64,000 nt of DNA from an uncultured Chryseobacterium sp. (lineage in GTDB: Bacteria > Bacteroidota > Bacteroidia > Flavobacteriales > Weeksellaceae): assembly GCA_913778085.1 (NCBI GenBank), contig CAJYXJ010000027.1, forward strand, positions 1 to 64,000. Direction: 5' to 3'. Position 1 is the first letter of the stretch, and each line of letters starts with the position of its first letter. The notes below the pieces were generated by a model. The model was not told where the DNA came from and ran no database searches. It saw only the letters and a list, made by a program, of their open reading frames with translations. Both the position numbers and the translations under genes were made by a program. Positions 8,393 to 17,424 of the stretch are shown in pieces.

Positions 8393-10428
8393 TGCTTAAC
8401 CGTTTTTGTATTGTTGGATTTCTTTTTTTCTTCATCCATTTTTTTCTGCAGCTTTTCCTTCTGCTCTTTTACAAGCTTCAGGCTGTCCTGAATCCGTTTC
8501 TGCTTAATAGAATCTTCGCTGGGCTTATACAACCCTTTTCGCTTCAGATCGGCAATCCACTGTCTTTTATATTCGGGCATAAAGCTGGAGGTGACCATCT
8601 TTTTGTAAAGAAACTCACGTTTTACGTCACCCGTGATATACTTCTCGGCAATCACGGTTGCTGCCGGGCCTGCCCATGTGGCTCCGAATCCCGCATGCTC
8701 CATGACAGCTGCCACTACGATCTTCGGTTTGTCGGCAGGGGCAATCAGCACGAAAATAGAGTTGTCCTTCCCTTGCGGCACCTGCGCCGTACCGGTTTTG
8801 GCCAGCTGGGTAAAATCACTTGACTTCAGGCCATGCGCCGTACCTCTGAGCACCACCGCTTCCATTCCTCTGAGAACGGGATCGAAATGTTTTTTATCGA
8901 CCAGCGTATAATGTTTTTTCTTAAACCTCGGATCCGGATTCGGTTTACCGTCTATCGCTTTTACGATATGCGGCGTATAATACCAGCCTTTGTTGGCAAT
9001 GGCAGAAACATAATTAGCGAGCTGAAGCGGCGTTACCAGTACATCACCCTGTCCCATCCCGTTGTAAATGGCACCGGTAGACATTTCATCCCAGTTTTTG
9101 AAATCCGTTCTTTTGGAGCCGCTGGCTTTGATCATCGCCTTGAATCTTTTCTCATAGAAATCTCCGGAAGGAATCCGGCCTCTTGCACCGACTGCAAAAT
9201 CGTTATTCAGGAATTCGCCAACTCCGAAACTGCTCATGATCTTTTTCCATTCATCTACGCCCCGGGAAGGATTCAACGGATATTTTTTGAGGATGGCAAT
9301 AAATGCATAGGTAAAGAAACAGTTACTGGAAACCTGGATGGAAGGGATCAGCGGATCTGCGCCGCCATGGCCTTTGATTCTTTTGCCTTTATAATAAAAT
9401 CCGCCGCCGCACGGGAAAATCGTATTTTCATCCATCACACCCATCTGCATCGCCGCCAATGCCGTCAACAGCTTAAAAGTGGATCCCGGAGGATAAGCCG
9501 CCTGCAAAGCCCGGTCGAACGTCGGTTTATTCTCGTAGATGGTATCTTTTGATAAAGCGTATAAATTTCTTGATTTGTTCGGCCCCGTAAATAAATTCGG
9601 GTCGATATCGGGACCTGTAGCAGAAACCAGTACTTCCCCGTTATTAGGATCAATGGCTACGATGGCGCCATGTTTATTGACCAGCATTTCTTCCGCCATC
9701 CGCTGAAGGTCGTAATCGATGGTCAGCGTAATATCTTTTCCCGTAATAACATCTTTATCCAGCGAGCCGTTTTTATATGGTCCCACATTCCGGAGCCTGA
9801 TGTCTTTTTGAATGTATTTCATCCCTTTTACTCCCCGGAGCTCTTTTTCATAGGCTTTTTCAATTCCCGTTTTCCCGATGAAGTCACCCGGCAGGTAATA
9901 GGCCGAATCTTTTTTAATCTCCTTTTCATTTACTTCGCTGGTGTACCCCAGGAGATTTCCGGAAGTGGAAACCTCATACTGACGCTGCGGCCTTGAAACA
10001 ATGCTGAAAGCGGGATATTTGAATATAATTTCCTGAACCCTTGCAATGTCCTCACGGCTGAGGTTCTTCATAAAAGTCATTGGGGTAAGTTTGGAATAAT
10101 ATTTTTCCTGTTTAATTGCATTGATGGTCTTTATGAAATCCTTTTCAGAAATTTTCATAAGGTTACAGAAGGCTACTGTATCAAAATCAGGCCTCATGAG
10201 TGCCTGGGTAAAGGAAACTTCATAAGCCGGCTGGTTTCCTACCAGGATTTTTCCGTTCCGGTCGAAAATAACACCCCGTTGCGGAATGACATATTCGATT
10301 TTAATGGAAGTATTTGCGGCATTCAGTGCATAGCGGTCTGTAAAAAGCTGTAAATAAGCAATTCTCGCTATGAATATCAGAGCAATAACAATAAGAGCGG
10401 AAAAGATTTTTAAATAACGTGTGTTCAA
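8389..10428 (-). CDS. mrdA: Penicillin-binding protein 2 (elongasome transpeptidase)
   Basis: This is a class B penicillin-binding protein that cross-links lateral-wall peptidoglycan with RodA. The 679 residues comprise one N-terminal membrane helix (about 7-27), a PBP dimerisation region (about 40-220) and a transpeptidase domain. Ser316 lies in PPGSTFKLL (SxxK), SSN in QVSSNCFF comes about 60 residues later, and KTGTAQVP is the third motif. The C terminus is a lysine-rich, mostly charged tail. The start codon is TTG and overlaps the mreD stop (TTGA). There is no in-frame ATG until well inside the protein, so the rare start is required. Confidence 0.95.
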   Translation of the reverse strand: MNTRYLKIFSALIVIALIFIARIAYLQLFTDRYALNAANTSIKIEYVIPQRGVIFDRNGKILVGNQPAYEVSFTQALMRPDFDTVAFCNLMKISEKDFIKTINAIKQEKYYSKLTPMTFMKNLSREDIARVQEIIFKYPAFSIVSRPQRQYEVSTSGNLLGYTSEVNEKEIKKDSAYYLPGDFIGKTGIEKAYEKELRGVKGMKYIQKDIRLRNVGPYKNGSLDKDVITGKDITLTIDYDLQRMAEEMLVNKHGAIVAIDPNNGEVLVSATGPDIDPNLFTGPNKSRNLYALSKDTIYENKPTFDRALQAAYPPGSTFKLLTALAAMQMGVMDENTIFPCGGGFYYKGKRIKGHGGADPLIPSIQVSSNCFFTYAFIAILKKYPLNPSRGVDEWKKIMSSFGVGEFLNNDFAVGARGRIPSGDFYEKRFKAMIKASGSKRTDFKNWDEMSTGAIYNGMGQGDVLVTPLQLANYVSAIANKGWYYTPHIVKAIDGKPNPDPRFKKKHYTLVDKKHFDPVLRGMEAVVLRGTAHGLKSSDFTQLAKTGTAQVPQGKDNSIFVLIAPADKPKIVVAAVMEHAGFGATWAGPAATVIAEKYITGDVKREFLYKKMVTSSFMPEYKRQWIADLKRKGLYKPSEDSIKQKRIQDSLKLVKEQKEKLQKKMDEEKKKSNNTKTVKQ

Positions 10429-10931
10429 ACTTTTTGTTTGATTTTAAATATTAATGCGTAAATAACAATAAAGATAAATGAAATTATACTAGTTACCAAC
10501 ACATTAAGCAATATTTCAAAAAATCTGCTCAGCTTGAAGAATTCGATATACTGTACCAAAAGCTGGTGCAAAAAGATACTTGAAAACAAAAACAGTAAAA
10601 ACTGCGCCCACTGCAGGGACTGAAAAGAAAAAAAGTCGGTAGAAGTATCGGTAGAAGTTCTGAAAATCAAGGTCCTGAAATATGCAATCAGTGTAGTAGC
10701 AAAAGCATTGATGCCCCATGAATAGAGAAACGCATCAACCGACAGGCCAATCAGAAAGCTCAGCGCCAGAAACTGAAACCTGTTTCTGAAAAAAGGATAA
10801 AACATAACGAATACGGGATACAGCACGGGAGTGTACTTCCCGAAAATGGTAATCCTGTTCAGCACAAAAATCTGTAATGCCACCAGGAAAATCATAATCA
10901 ATATGTCCGTAAATAATGTCCTGCTAATCAT
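10425..10931 (-). CDS. mreD: Rod-shape-determining protein MreD
   Basis: This small integral membrane protein of 168 residues has about five to six membrane helices and is the MreD subunit that links MreC, MreB and the PBP2/RodA enzymes. The sequence is little conserved, and the call rests on hydrophobicity, length and its place between mreC and mrdA. Its start overlaps the mreC reading frame by eight bases, and its stop overlaps the TTG start of mrdA. Confidence 0.93.
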   Translation of the reverse strand: MISRTLFTDILIMIFLVALQIFVLNRITIFGKYTPVLYPVFVMFYPFFRNRFQFLALSFLIGLSVDAFLYSWGINAFATTLIAYFRTLIFRTSTDTSTDFFSFQSLQWAQFLLFLFSSIFLHQLLVQYIEFFKLSRFFEILLNVLVTSIISFIFIVIYALIFKIKQKV

Positions 10932-11778
10932 TTTCCTTTTTTATTACCGTCTGCATGGTATCCTGAATTTTCTGCACCTCAGCTTTTTTCAGGTTTTTCA
11001 CCACATAGACTTTGCTTAAAGCCCCCATCTTTTCACTCAGCTCCACGGAAATATCCCAGAAGCCCGTTTTATTGTCTACGGAATAGCCCGCAATGGTACC
11101 AATCATGACCCCTTTCGGGAAAATAGCCGACTTACCGTCTGTCACTACTGTATCTCCCACTTTCAAGGCTACATATTTAGGAATATCCGCCAGGTGCATC
11201 ACCCTGGAATTATCACCGTTCCAGGTAAGCGTCCCGAAATATCCCGAACTTTTAAGGGCTGCATTGATCCTGATTTTATTAACACTTAAAACCGACTGAA
11301 CCAAAGCGTAACTGTCAGTGGAATTGATAACGATTCCTGCAATACCTTTCGGAGCCATTACCCCCATTTGTGGAAATACACCGTCTCTTCTTCCCCGATT
11401 GATGGTAAAATAATTGTTTCTTCTGTTGATACTGTTGAAAACGATTTCCCCATCTACAAAAGTATAAATCTGGCCACCGCCCAATGTGTCATGAACTTTC
11501 CTGAATACGGGATTTTTTGCGCCCTGTTTTCCGTAAAGCTCAACCATCAGAGCTTTGTTTTGCGTCACAAGGTCTTCGTTGATCTGTTTTAATTTAAGAT
11601 AGGAAACCCCTTCGTCAATGTATCCGGAAACCCATGAATTGATCGCAGCCGACTGGCCCGCAATCCAGGATTGCTGCATCGCATTTTTAGAGAATATCAG
11701 AACAAGAGCAATGATTTGCAGAAATATAAAGAAGACAAAAAGCGCATTCTTGGAAAATAATCTCAGCAAAAATCCCAT
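10924..11778 (-). CDS. mreC: Rod-shape-determining protein MreC
   Basis: MreC is a bitopic periplasmic scaffold that binds PBP2 and MreD. The 284 residues show a short cytoplasmic N terminus, one membrane helix (about 10-30), a coiled-coil stretch (about 60-85, LKQINEDLVTQNKALMVEL) and a beta-rich MreC domain with the GIAGIV and VGDTVVTDG motifs. It is the second gene of the operon, 30 bases after mreB. Confidence 0.95.
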   Translation of the reverse strand: MGFLLRLFSKNALFVFFIFLQIIALVLIFSKNAMQQSWIAGQSAAINSWVSGYIDEGVSYLKLKQINEDLVTQNKALMVELYGKQGAKNPVFRKVHDTLGGGQIYTFVDGEIVFNSINRRNNYFTINRGRRDGVFPQMGVMAPKGIAGIVINSTDSYALVQSVLSVNKIRINAALKSSGYFGTLTWNGDNSRVMHLADIPKYVALKVGDTVVTDGKSAIFPKGVMIGTIAGYSVDNKTGFWDISVELSEKMGALSKVYVVKNLKKAEVQKIQDTMQTVIKKEND

Positions 11779-11808
11779 TCAGATGTGTTTGTTTCGTAAA
11801 AGTTAGAA

Positions 11809-12834
11809 TTATTTAATCAGGAAGTTGAATTTATCCATGTTCTTAAGGGCAATACCGGTTCCGCGAACAACTGCTCTCAACGGATCTTCCGCTACAAATA
11901 CCGGAAGGCCTGTCTTTTTATGCAGTCGGTCGGCAAGGCCTCTCAATAAAGCACCTCCTCCTGCAAGGTAGATCCCTGTTTTGTAAATATCGGCAGCCAA
12001 TTCCGGTGGAGTTAAAGAAAGCGTTTCCATTACCGCATCTTCAATTCTGATGATGGATTTGTCCAATGCCCTGGCAATCTCTTTATATCCTACCATAATT
12101 TCTTTAGGCTTTCCGGTGATTAGGTCTCTTCCCTGTACCGGAATATCTTCGATGTCCACATCAAGGTCTTCAACGGCTGAGCCTACTTCGATTTTGATTC
12201 TCTCTGCGGTTCTTTCCCCGATGTAAAGGTTATGGTGTGTTCTTAAGTAATAAGCAATATCGTTGGTGAATACGTCTCCCGCGATTTTCACGGATTTATC
12301 GCAGACGATACCTCCCAAAGCCACGACAGCAATTTCCGTAGTACCACCACCTATGTCGATGATCATATTCCCTTCAGGCTTCTGAACGTCAATTCCTACC
12401 CCTATGGCAGCAGCCATCGGCTCATAGATCAGACGGACTTCCTTCGCATTCACTTTCTGGGCAGAGTCTCTTACCGCTCGCTTTTCAACTTCCGTAATCC
12501 CTGACGGGATACAGATCACAATCCTCAAAGCAGGCTGAATGAATTTACCCTTTATACCCGGAATTTTTTTGATGAATTCCTTAATCATGTGTTCAGAAGC
12601 GTGGAAATCGGCGATCACCCCATCTTTTAGCGGACGGATGGTCTTGATATCCTCATGAGTTTTACCCTGCATGTGTTTTGCCTGCTCACCCACGGCAATC
12701 GGTCTGCCGGTAGAACGTTCAATAGCAACAATCGACGGCTGATCTATAACAATTTTATTATTATGGATGATAAGGGTGTTGGCAGTACCAAGGTCTATCG
12801 CAATCTCTTGCGTAAACATATCGAATAAACTCAT
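11809..12834 (-). CDS. mreB: Actin-like rod-shape protein MreB
   Basis: MreB is a membrane-bound actin homologue that orients lateral wall synthesis. The 341 residues carry phosphate-1 motif DLGTANTLI (about 15-23), phosphate-2 motif DIGGGTTEIAV (about 159-169) and an adenosine motif with LAGGGALLRGL (about 289-299). The N-terminal MSLFDMF is the usual short amphipathic anchor. It is the first gene of the mreBCD-mrdA-rodA operon. The presence of the full operon implies a rod-shaped cell. Confidence 0.97.
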   Translation of the reverse strand: MSLFDMFTQEIAIDLGTANTLIIHNNKIVIDQPSIVAIERSTGRPIAVGEQAKHMQGKTHEDIKTIRPLKDGVIADFHASEHMIKEFIKKIPGIKGKFIQPALRIVICIPSGITEVEKRAVRDSAQKVNAKEVRLIYEPMAAAIGVGIDVQKPEGNMIIDIGGGTTEIAVVALGGIVCDKSVKIAGDVFTNDIAYYLRTHHNLYIGERTAERIKIEVGSAVEDLDVDIEDIPVQGRDLITGKPKEIMVGYKEIARALDKSIIRIEDAVMETLSLTPPELAADIYKTGIYLAGGGALLRGLADRLHKKTGLPVFVAEDPLRAVVRGTGIALKNMDKFNFLIK

Positions 12835-12865
12835 ACTTTTTTACTTCTGATTTTTTAAGGAGTTA

Positions 12866-12873
12866 CAAAGATA
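12866..12873 (-). promoter_or_regulatory. -7 promoter element of the mreB operon
   Basis: On the minus strand this reads TATCTTTG and matches TAnnTTTG, about 32 bases before the mreB start. No clear -33 box is seen. Confidence 0.55.
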
Positions 12874-13225
12874 TAAATTTAAGACGTTTAAAGAAATTTC
12901 GTACGCATTTAATTTGGTTAAATTTTTATTAAAATTTAAATAGGGTTATTAACTTTTACATGAAGTATTTACAGAGCCTGATTTCAACCAGATTCAAGAC
13001 TTTTCCCGTGTTGGAGCGGCATAGAGGAACCGGCTGGCGCCTACGGCAAGGAAATATGAAAAGCGTATAAAATTTCAAGGCCTGAAATTCTTAAAAACAT
13101 TAACGGCTTTCAGCAGAAAATATATTATTTCAAGCAAAAAAAGACCTTATTTAGAAGCATCCAAAAATAGTTATTTACGATAATTATCATATACATTTTC
13201 AGAAGGTGCTTTATGAAAAAAACCG

Positions 13226-13233
13226 TAAATTTG
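13226..13233 (+). promoter_or_regulatory. -7 promoter element of hemA (TAAATTTG)
   Basis: This TAnnTTTG box, followed by C, ends only eight bases before the ATG at 13242. It therefore decides the start: an upstream in-frame GTG at 13206 would lie inside the promoter. The leader would be only a few bases long. Confidence 0.65.
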
Positions 13234-13241
13234 CCCCGCTT

Positions 13242-14516
13242 ATGTTACAGTATTCCAACATACATCAGACCTCGAATTTTGCCGTTCTTTCCATCAGTTT
13301 CGAAAAAGCTGATACCGAAACGAGAGGTAAATTTGCATTCTTTGACGAGAACATTAAAAACTTCGTGACCAGGATTCACAATGAAGACCTTGGAGATGCT
13401 TTCGTGGTTTCAACCTGTAACAGAACCGAGATCTACACGACTTCCCCGAATTACCTTCTCGTCGCTGAAGAATATTGCAAAACCATAGATGTCAACCTGA
13501 TGGACTTCATGCAGTTTGCCAATATCCTCACCAAAGAAGAAGCACTGAAGCATCTGTTTCGGGTAGCTGCCGGGCTGGAAAGCCAGATCATCGGAGACTT
13601 TGAGATCATCGGGCAGATTAAAAAAGCCTATAACCGCTTCAAAAAAGAAAGACAAAATTCCAACCCATATCTGGAGAGGGCCATCAATTCAGCGATCCAG
13701 ATTTCAAAAAGAATCAAAAACGAAACGGGGATTTCCAACGGTGCAGCCTCCGTTTCCTACGCTGCCGTTCATTATATCCTGAACAACCAGAAAAGGATTA
13801 CCGAAAAAAATATCCTTCTGCTGGGTGTCGGGGAAATCGGGCAGAATACTGTGGAAAACCTGGTAAAACATGTTTACCAGCCGAAAATAAAGATTGCGAA
13901 CCGTACCCAGGAAACTGCTGAAAAAATTTCCGAAAAATATAAAATTCCTCACATCGACTATACTGACTTCGACAAGGAGCTGGGTGGAACCGATATTTTA
14001 ATCGTAGCTACCGGAGCGAGGCACCCGATCGTAAACAAATCCCATTTTCCGAACGGAAAGGAAACCCTGGTGATCGACCTTTCCATTCCGAATAACGTAG
14101 ACAAAAACGTAACGGAGAATGAAAACGTAACGCTGATCGACGTGGATGAACTTTCGAAACAGATTCAGCAGACCATCCAGCAGCGGGAAAGAGAAATTCC
14201 GAAAGCGGAAAAAATCATCAAGGAAATGACGAAAGACTTTCTGGAATGGGAGAAAAAAAGGAAGCTGGCCCCGAATATCCACCATTTCAAAGCCGTTCTT
14301 AAAAATATGGAGCGCAATGAAATGCACAATTTTTATAAGAAAAATAAATACATAAACATCACGGACATGGAACTCTCTGATAAAATGATTCAGAAAATTA
14401 CCAACCGTTTTGCAAAATATATCATCGACAATCCGTTAAAAGCCGAAGAAATTAGTAAATTAATGCACGAAATATTAGTTGAACAACCAAACAATGAATT
14501 CAATGAAAAGCATTAG
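13242..14516 (+). CDS. hemA: Glutamyl-tRNA reductase
   Basis: HemA reduces glutamyl-tRNA(Glu) to glutamate-1-semialdehyde with NADPH, the first committed step of C5-pathway heme synthesis. The 424 residues include the catalytic cysteine (Cys59, in STCNRTEIY), a SQIIGDFEIIGQIK helix, the NADPH-binding loop LLGVGEIGQNT, and a C-terminal dimerisation helix. I chose ATG 13242 because the promoter overlaps the longer frame. The gene heads a cluster hemA-hemC-DUF1287-amidase-hemD-hemE, and its 3' end overlaps or touches hemC depending on the hemC start. Confidence 0.95.
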   Translation: MLQYSNIHQTSNFAVLSISFEKADTETRGKFAFFDENIKNFVTRIHNEDLGDAFVVSTCNRTEIYTTSPNYLLVAEEYCKTIDVNLMDFMQFANILTKEEALKHLFRVAAGLESQIIGDFEIIGQIKKAYNRFKKERQNSNPYLERAINSAIQISKRIKNETGISNGAASVSYAAVHYILNNQKRITEKNILLLGVGEIGQNTVENLVKHVYQPKIKIANRTQETAEKISEKYKIPHIDYTDFDKELGGTDILIVATGARHPIVNKSHFPNGKETLVIDLSIPNNVDKNVTENENVTLIDVDELSKQIQQTIQQREREIPKAEKIIKEMTKDFLEWEKKRKLAPNIHHFKAVLKNMERNEMHNFYKKNKYINITDMELSDKMIQKITNRFAKYIIDNPLKAEEISKLMHEILVEQPNNEFNEKH

Positions 14517-15414
14517 AATCGGAACCCGGAATTCCGCACTTGCTCTCTGGCAGGCGAGAGAAGTTGCGAGGCACCTTCAGAATAACAATTACTTAACGGA
14601 AATTGTCCCTATTGTATCGTCGGGCGATAAAAACCTTTCCCAGCCTTTATATGCATTGGGGATTACGGGAGTTTTTACACGAGATCTTGATGTGGCTTTA
14701 TTAAATGACGAAATCGACATTGCCGTACATTCTTTAAAAGATGTCCCAACCAAACTCCCTGAACATCTGGAAATTGTTTCTTATCTGGAACGGGATTTCC
14801 CACAGGATGTCCTGATCCGTAAAGAATCGGCTAAAAATAAAGAACTTCATGAGCTTAAATTAGCCACAAGCAGTTTAAGAAGAAGAGCCTTCTGGCTTAA
14901 GAATTTCCCGCAGGCCGAATTTTCCGACATCCGCGGAAACATTCAGACCCGTCTTCAAAAGCTTGAAGAGGGAGACTTTGATGCGACCATCCTATCTTTG
15001 GCCGGTATTAAGCGGATGAAAATGGATATCGATTATGAAATGATGCCGTTTATGATTCCTGCACCATCACAGGGAGTTATTGCTGTAGCCGGACATTCTG
15101 AAAAAACCGAGATCAATGATATCGTGCGCGAATTTACCAACCACGAAAACACCCAACTCTGCGTAGAGATGGAAAGAAATTTCCTGAGTACGCTGGAGGG
15201 CGGATGCACCGCACCGATCGGGGCTTTCGCTGAAATCTTTGACGATCAGATTCGTTTCAAGGGAGCACTCTGCTCGCTGGACGGCAAAAACTGTATCGCT
15301 ACGGACGAAAATTTTGTTTACACGCAGGAGGAGAACTTCGGGGAAAAATTTGCCCGAGTAATCCTGGAAAACGGAGGAAAAGAACTGATGGCAGAAATCA
15401 AAAATCAGATTTAA
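14503..15414 (+). CDS. hemC: Hydroxymethylbilane synthase
   Basis: HemC links four porphobilinogen units into hydroxymethylbilane. The N terminus MKSIRIGTRNSALALWQA is characteristic, so I start at the third in-frame ATG (14503); 14479 and 14494 are possible. This start lies within the end of hemA. The dipyrromethane cofactor cysteine is Cys235 in LEGGCTAPIGAF. Substrate-binding arginines are in SSLRRRAFWL and DIRGNIQTRL. The 303-residue length is normal. Confidence 0.95.
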   Translation: MKSIRIGTRNSALALWQAREVARHLQNNNYLTEIVPIVSSGDKNLSQPLYALGITGVFTRDLDVALLNDEIDIAVHSLKDVPTKLPEHLEIVSYLERDFPQDVLIRKESAKNKELHELKLATSSLRRRAFWLKNFPQAEFSDIRGNIQTRLQKLEEGDFDATILSLAGIKRMKMDIDYEMMPFMIPAPSQGVIAVAGHSEKTEINDIVREFTNHENTQLCVEMERNFLSTLEGGCTAPIGAFAEIFDDQIRFKGALCSLDGKNCIATDENFVYTQEENFGEKFARVILENGGKELMAEIKNQI

Positions 15415-15455
15415 AATCCAGGGTTTAAGATTTAACATCCAAAGTTCTGCAGGCT

Positions 15456-16037
15456 ATGAAAAAATATTTTTCAGTATTTGCTGTTATTCTTTTGATCTTT
15501 TTTGGAAAAGCCCAGAATCCGTTTGCCCAAAAATTATCCAATGCCGCTTTGAGCCTTACAAAAGATAAAGTCACCTATGATCCCGCCTATTTTATCATCA
15601 AATATCCGAAAGGAGATATTCCGGCCGACAAAGGGGTTTGCACTGATGTTGTAATCAGGGCGTACCGGAAAATGAATATTGATCTCCAAAAGGAAGTACA
15701 TGAAGATATGGCAAAAAATTTTTCAAAATACCCGAAAACGTGGGGCTTGAAACAGCCCGATACGAATATCGACCACCGAAGGGTTCCTAACCTGCGGGTC
15801 TTCTTTGCCAAATTCGGAAAATCTAAATCTACGGAAACAAGGCCTGAACTGTACATTCCGGGAGATATCGTTACCTGGATGCTTCCAGGTAATTTAACGC
15901 ATATCGGAATTGTTGTGAACCGAAAATCTGCTGATGGACAACGCTATCTAATCGTCCATAATATCGGAAAAGGTCAGGTGATGGAAGACTGCCTGTTCAA
16001 ATATCAGATCACTGGGCATTACCAATATCAGAAATAG
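15456..16037 (+). CDS. DUF1287 family secreted protein
   Basis: The 193-residue product has an N-terminal signal peptide (about 1-19, ending near GKAQ) and a DUF1287 domain. This domain resembles NlpC/P60 amidase-like folds: a cysteine in DKGVCTDVVIRAY near residue 56, a glycine-aspartate turn PGDIVTW near 131, and histidines in LTHIGIV and YLIVHNIG that may complete a catalytic triad. Family substrates are not established; cell-wall work in the periplasm is inferred. It lies between hemC and hemD, six bases before a murein amidase gene, so the two are probably co-transcribed. Confidence 0.85.
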   Translation: MKKYFSVFAVILLIFFGKAQNPFAQKLSNAALSLTKDKVTYDPAYFIIKYPKGDIPADKGVCTDVVIRAYRKMNIDLQKEVHEDMAKNFSKYPKTWGLKQPDTNIDHRRVPNLRVFFAKFGKSKSTETRPELYIPGDIVTWMLPGNLTHIGIVVNRKSADGQRYLIVHNIGKGQVMEDCLFKYQITGHYQYQK

Positions 16038-16043
16038 CCGGAA

Positions 16044-16700
16044 ATGAAAAATATACTGTGTTTTTTGATGATCCTGATGATTGGTTTTGTAAATGGCCAG
16101 GCTAACGAACCTAAGATCATCCGGAAACCGATCAGCTATTCAGAAGACAGAATCCGTCTCAGTCTCGAATATTTAAAGGAACATCATGGGCTGGTGCAGA
16201 AAACATCGGTGATTGTACCTAAAATGATTATCCTTCATTACACCGCAAACGGAGATGTAGAAAGCAATTTTAAATATTTTAACAAAACCTATCTTGAAGG
16301 CGGAAGGAATACTTTGAAGAAGCAGAGCGCACTGAATGTCTCTTCACAATATCTCATCGACCGTGACGGTACTATCTATCAGCTAATGGAGCCTGATCAG
16401 TTTGCCCGGCACACGATCGGCCTGAATTACTGCGCTATCGGAATTGAAAATATCGGGAGCAAAAAAGAGCCGCTTACGGATAAGCAGGTTGCAGCCAATG
16501 CCCAATTAATCCGGTATTTAATAAAGAAATATAAAATCGAATATCTCATCGGACATTCGGAATACGGAGCTTTCAGGAATTCAAAGCTGTGGAAAGAATC
16601 CGATCCCGGTTATTTTACCATAAAAGAAGATCCGGGACAGGACTTCATGAATAAAGTAAGACGGCAGGTGGCCGATTTGCATTTAAAAGACCAACCGTAA
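16044..16700 (+). CDS. N-acetylmuramoyl-L-alanine amidase (Amidase_2)
   Basis: This 218-residue exported zinc amidase would cleave the bond between N-acetylmuramate and the stem peptide. A signal peptide covers about residues 1-19. The zinc histidines appear in ILHYTANG (about residue 69) and in IGHSEYG (about 173). The intermediate motif RHTIGLNYCAIGIENIG matches the Amidase_2/PGRP fold. The C terminus has the usual DPGxxF region. Its stop codon overlaps the hemD start (TAATG), so it sits in the same transcript as hemD. Confidence 0.92.
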   Translation: MKNILCFLMILMIGFVNGQANEPKIIRKPISYSEDRIRLSLEYLKEHHGLVQKTSVIVPKMIILHYTANGDVESNFKYFNKTYLEGGRNTLKKQSALNVSSQYLIDRDGTIYQLMEPDQFARHTIGLNYCAIGIENIGSKKEPLTDKQVAANAQLIRYLIKKYKIEYLIGHSEYGAFRNSKLWKESDPGYFTIKEDPGQDFMNKVRRQVADLHLKDQP

Positions 16701-17383
16701 TGAAAATTTTATTTACCAAACCCATCGATCCGGAAATAATATCCAAAGAACTTGGAGATGATGTCCTGGCCGATTGTGTTGAGGTAATCCGGACAAATCC
16801 CGTAAAAATTTCCCCGTTTGAACTTAAAAATTATTCACTCATTTTTACAAGTGCCAAAGGGGTGAGCTCTTTCTTTAAAAACGGTTTTGTTCCTAATGAA
16901 GATTTTACCGCTAAAAATTATAATAAAATCTACTGCGTCGGTGAAAAGACCAAAAAAGAATTGCGGAAAAACGGTTTCGGGACTTTCAAAGTCCTTAAAA
17001 ATGCGGAAGAACTTTCAAAATTTATCGTTACCCACTGCCAGCATGAAAAGTTTCTGCACTTCTGCGGAAACATCGCGCTGGATGTGCTAGATCGCAATTT
17101 ACCCTTACAGAATATCAGCTATAAAAAAATCACGGTTTACAACACCGAGGAAATCAATCCGGTAATAACTGAAAAATATCATGCTGCCGTGTTTTTTAGT
17201 CCGAGCGGAGTTCGTAGTTTTGCAAATCGGAATTCCTTTGAGGATATGAAGCTGATTTCCATTGGCGAAACTACTGCCCGTGAACTGAGGAAACATACCT
17301 CACAGCCGATTTTGGTTTCGGAAGGAAACAGCCTGATATCGGTCCTGAAACTGATCCGAAAGGAAATTCTGAACAAAAATTGA
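16700..17383 (+). CDS. hemD: Uroporphyrinogen-III synthase
   Basis: HemD cyclises hydroxymethylbilane with inversion of ring D. The protein has 227 residues and the sequence is weakly conserved, as is normal for HemD. Recognisable parts are the FTSAKGVSSFF segment (about 51-61) and the C-terminal VFFSPSGVRSF plus SIGETTARELR segments (about 168-200). Context is strong: one-base overlap with the preceding amidase gene and hemE 41 bases downstream. Confidence 0.9.
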   Translation: MKILFTKPIDPEIISKELGDDVLADCVEVIRTNPVKISPFELKNYSLIFTSAKGVSSFFKNGFVPNEDFTAKNYNKIYCVGEKTKKELRKNGFGTFKVLKNAEELSKFIVTHCQHEKFLHFCGNIALDVLDRNLPLQNISYKKITVYNTEEINPVITEKYHAAVFFSPSGVRSFANRNSFEDMKLISIGETTARELRKHTSQPILVSEGNSLISVLKLIRKEILNKN

Positions 17384-17424
17384 TATATATTATTGTCCTT
17401 CGCGGCAATCTAGTCTAATACATT

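Larger units (their letters stand above)
12835..13241. other. Divergent intergenic region, mreB / hemA
   Basis: These 407 bases hold the mreB promoter at the left end and the hemA promoter at the right end. In between, 13005-13060 is locally more G+C-rich than its surroundings but has no open frame or hairpin I can defend. Confidence 0.5.

Noticed and set aside
8833-9552. 239-codon plus-strand frame opposite mrdA
   Set aside because: Antisense shadow of the PBP2 transpeptidase domain with no recognisable motif.
13206-13241. GTG at 13206 as hemA start
   Set aside because: The promoter -7 box lies between this codon and the family-typical ATG at 13242.
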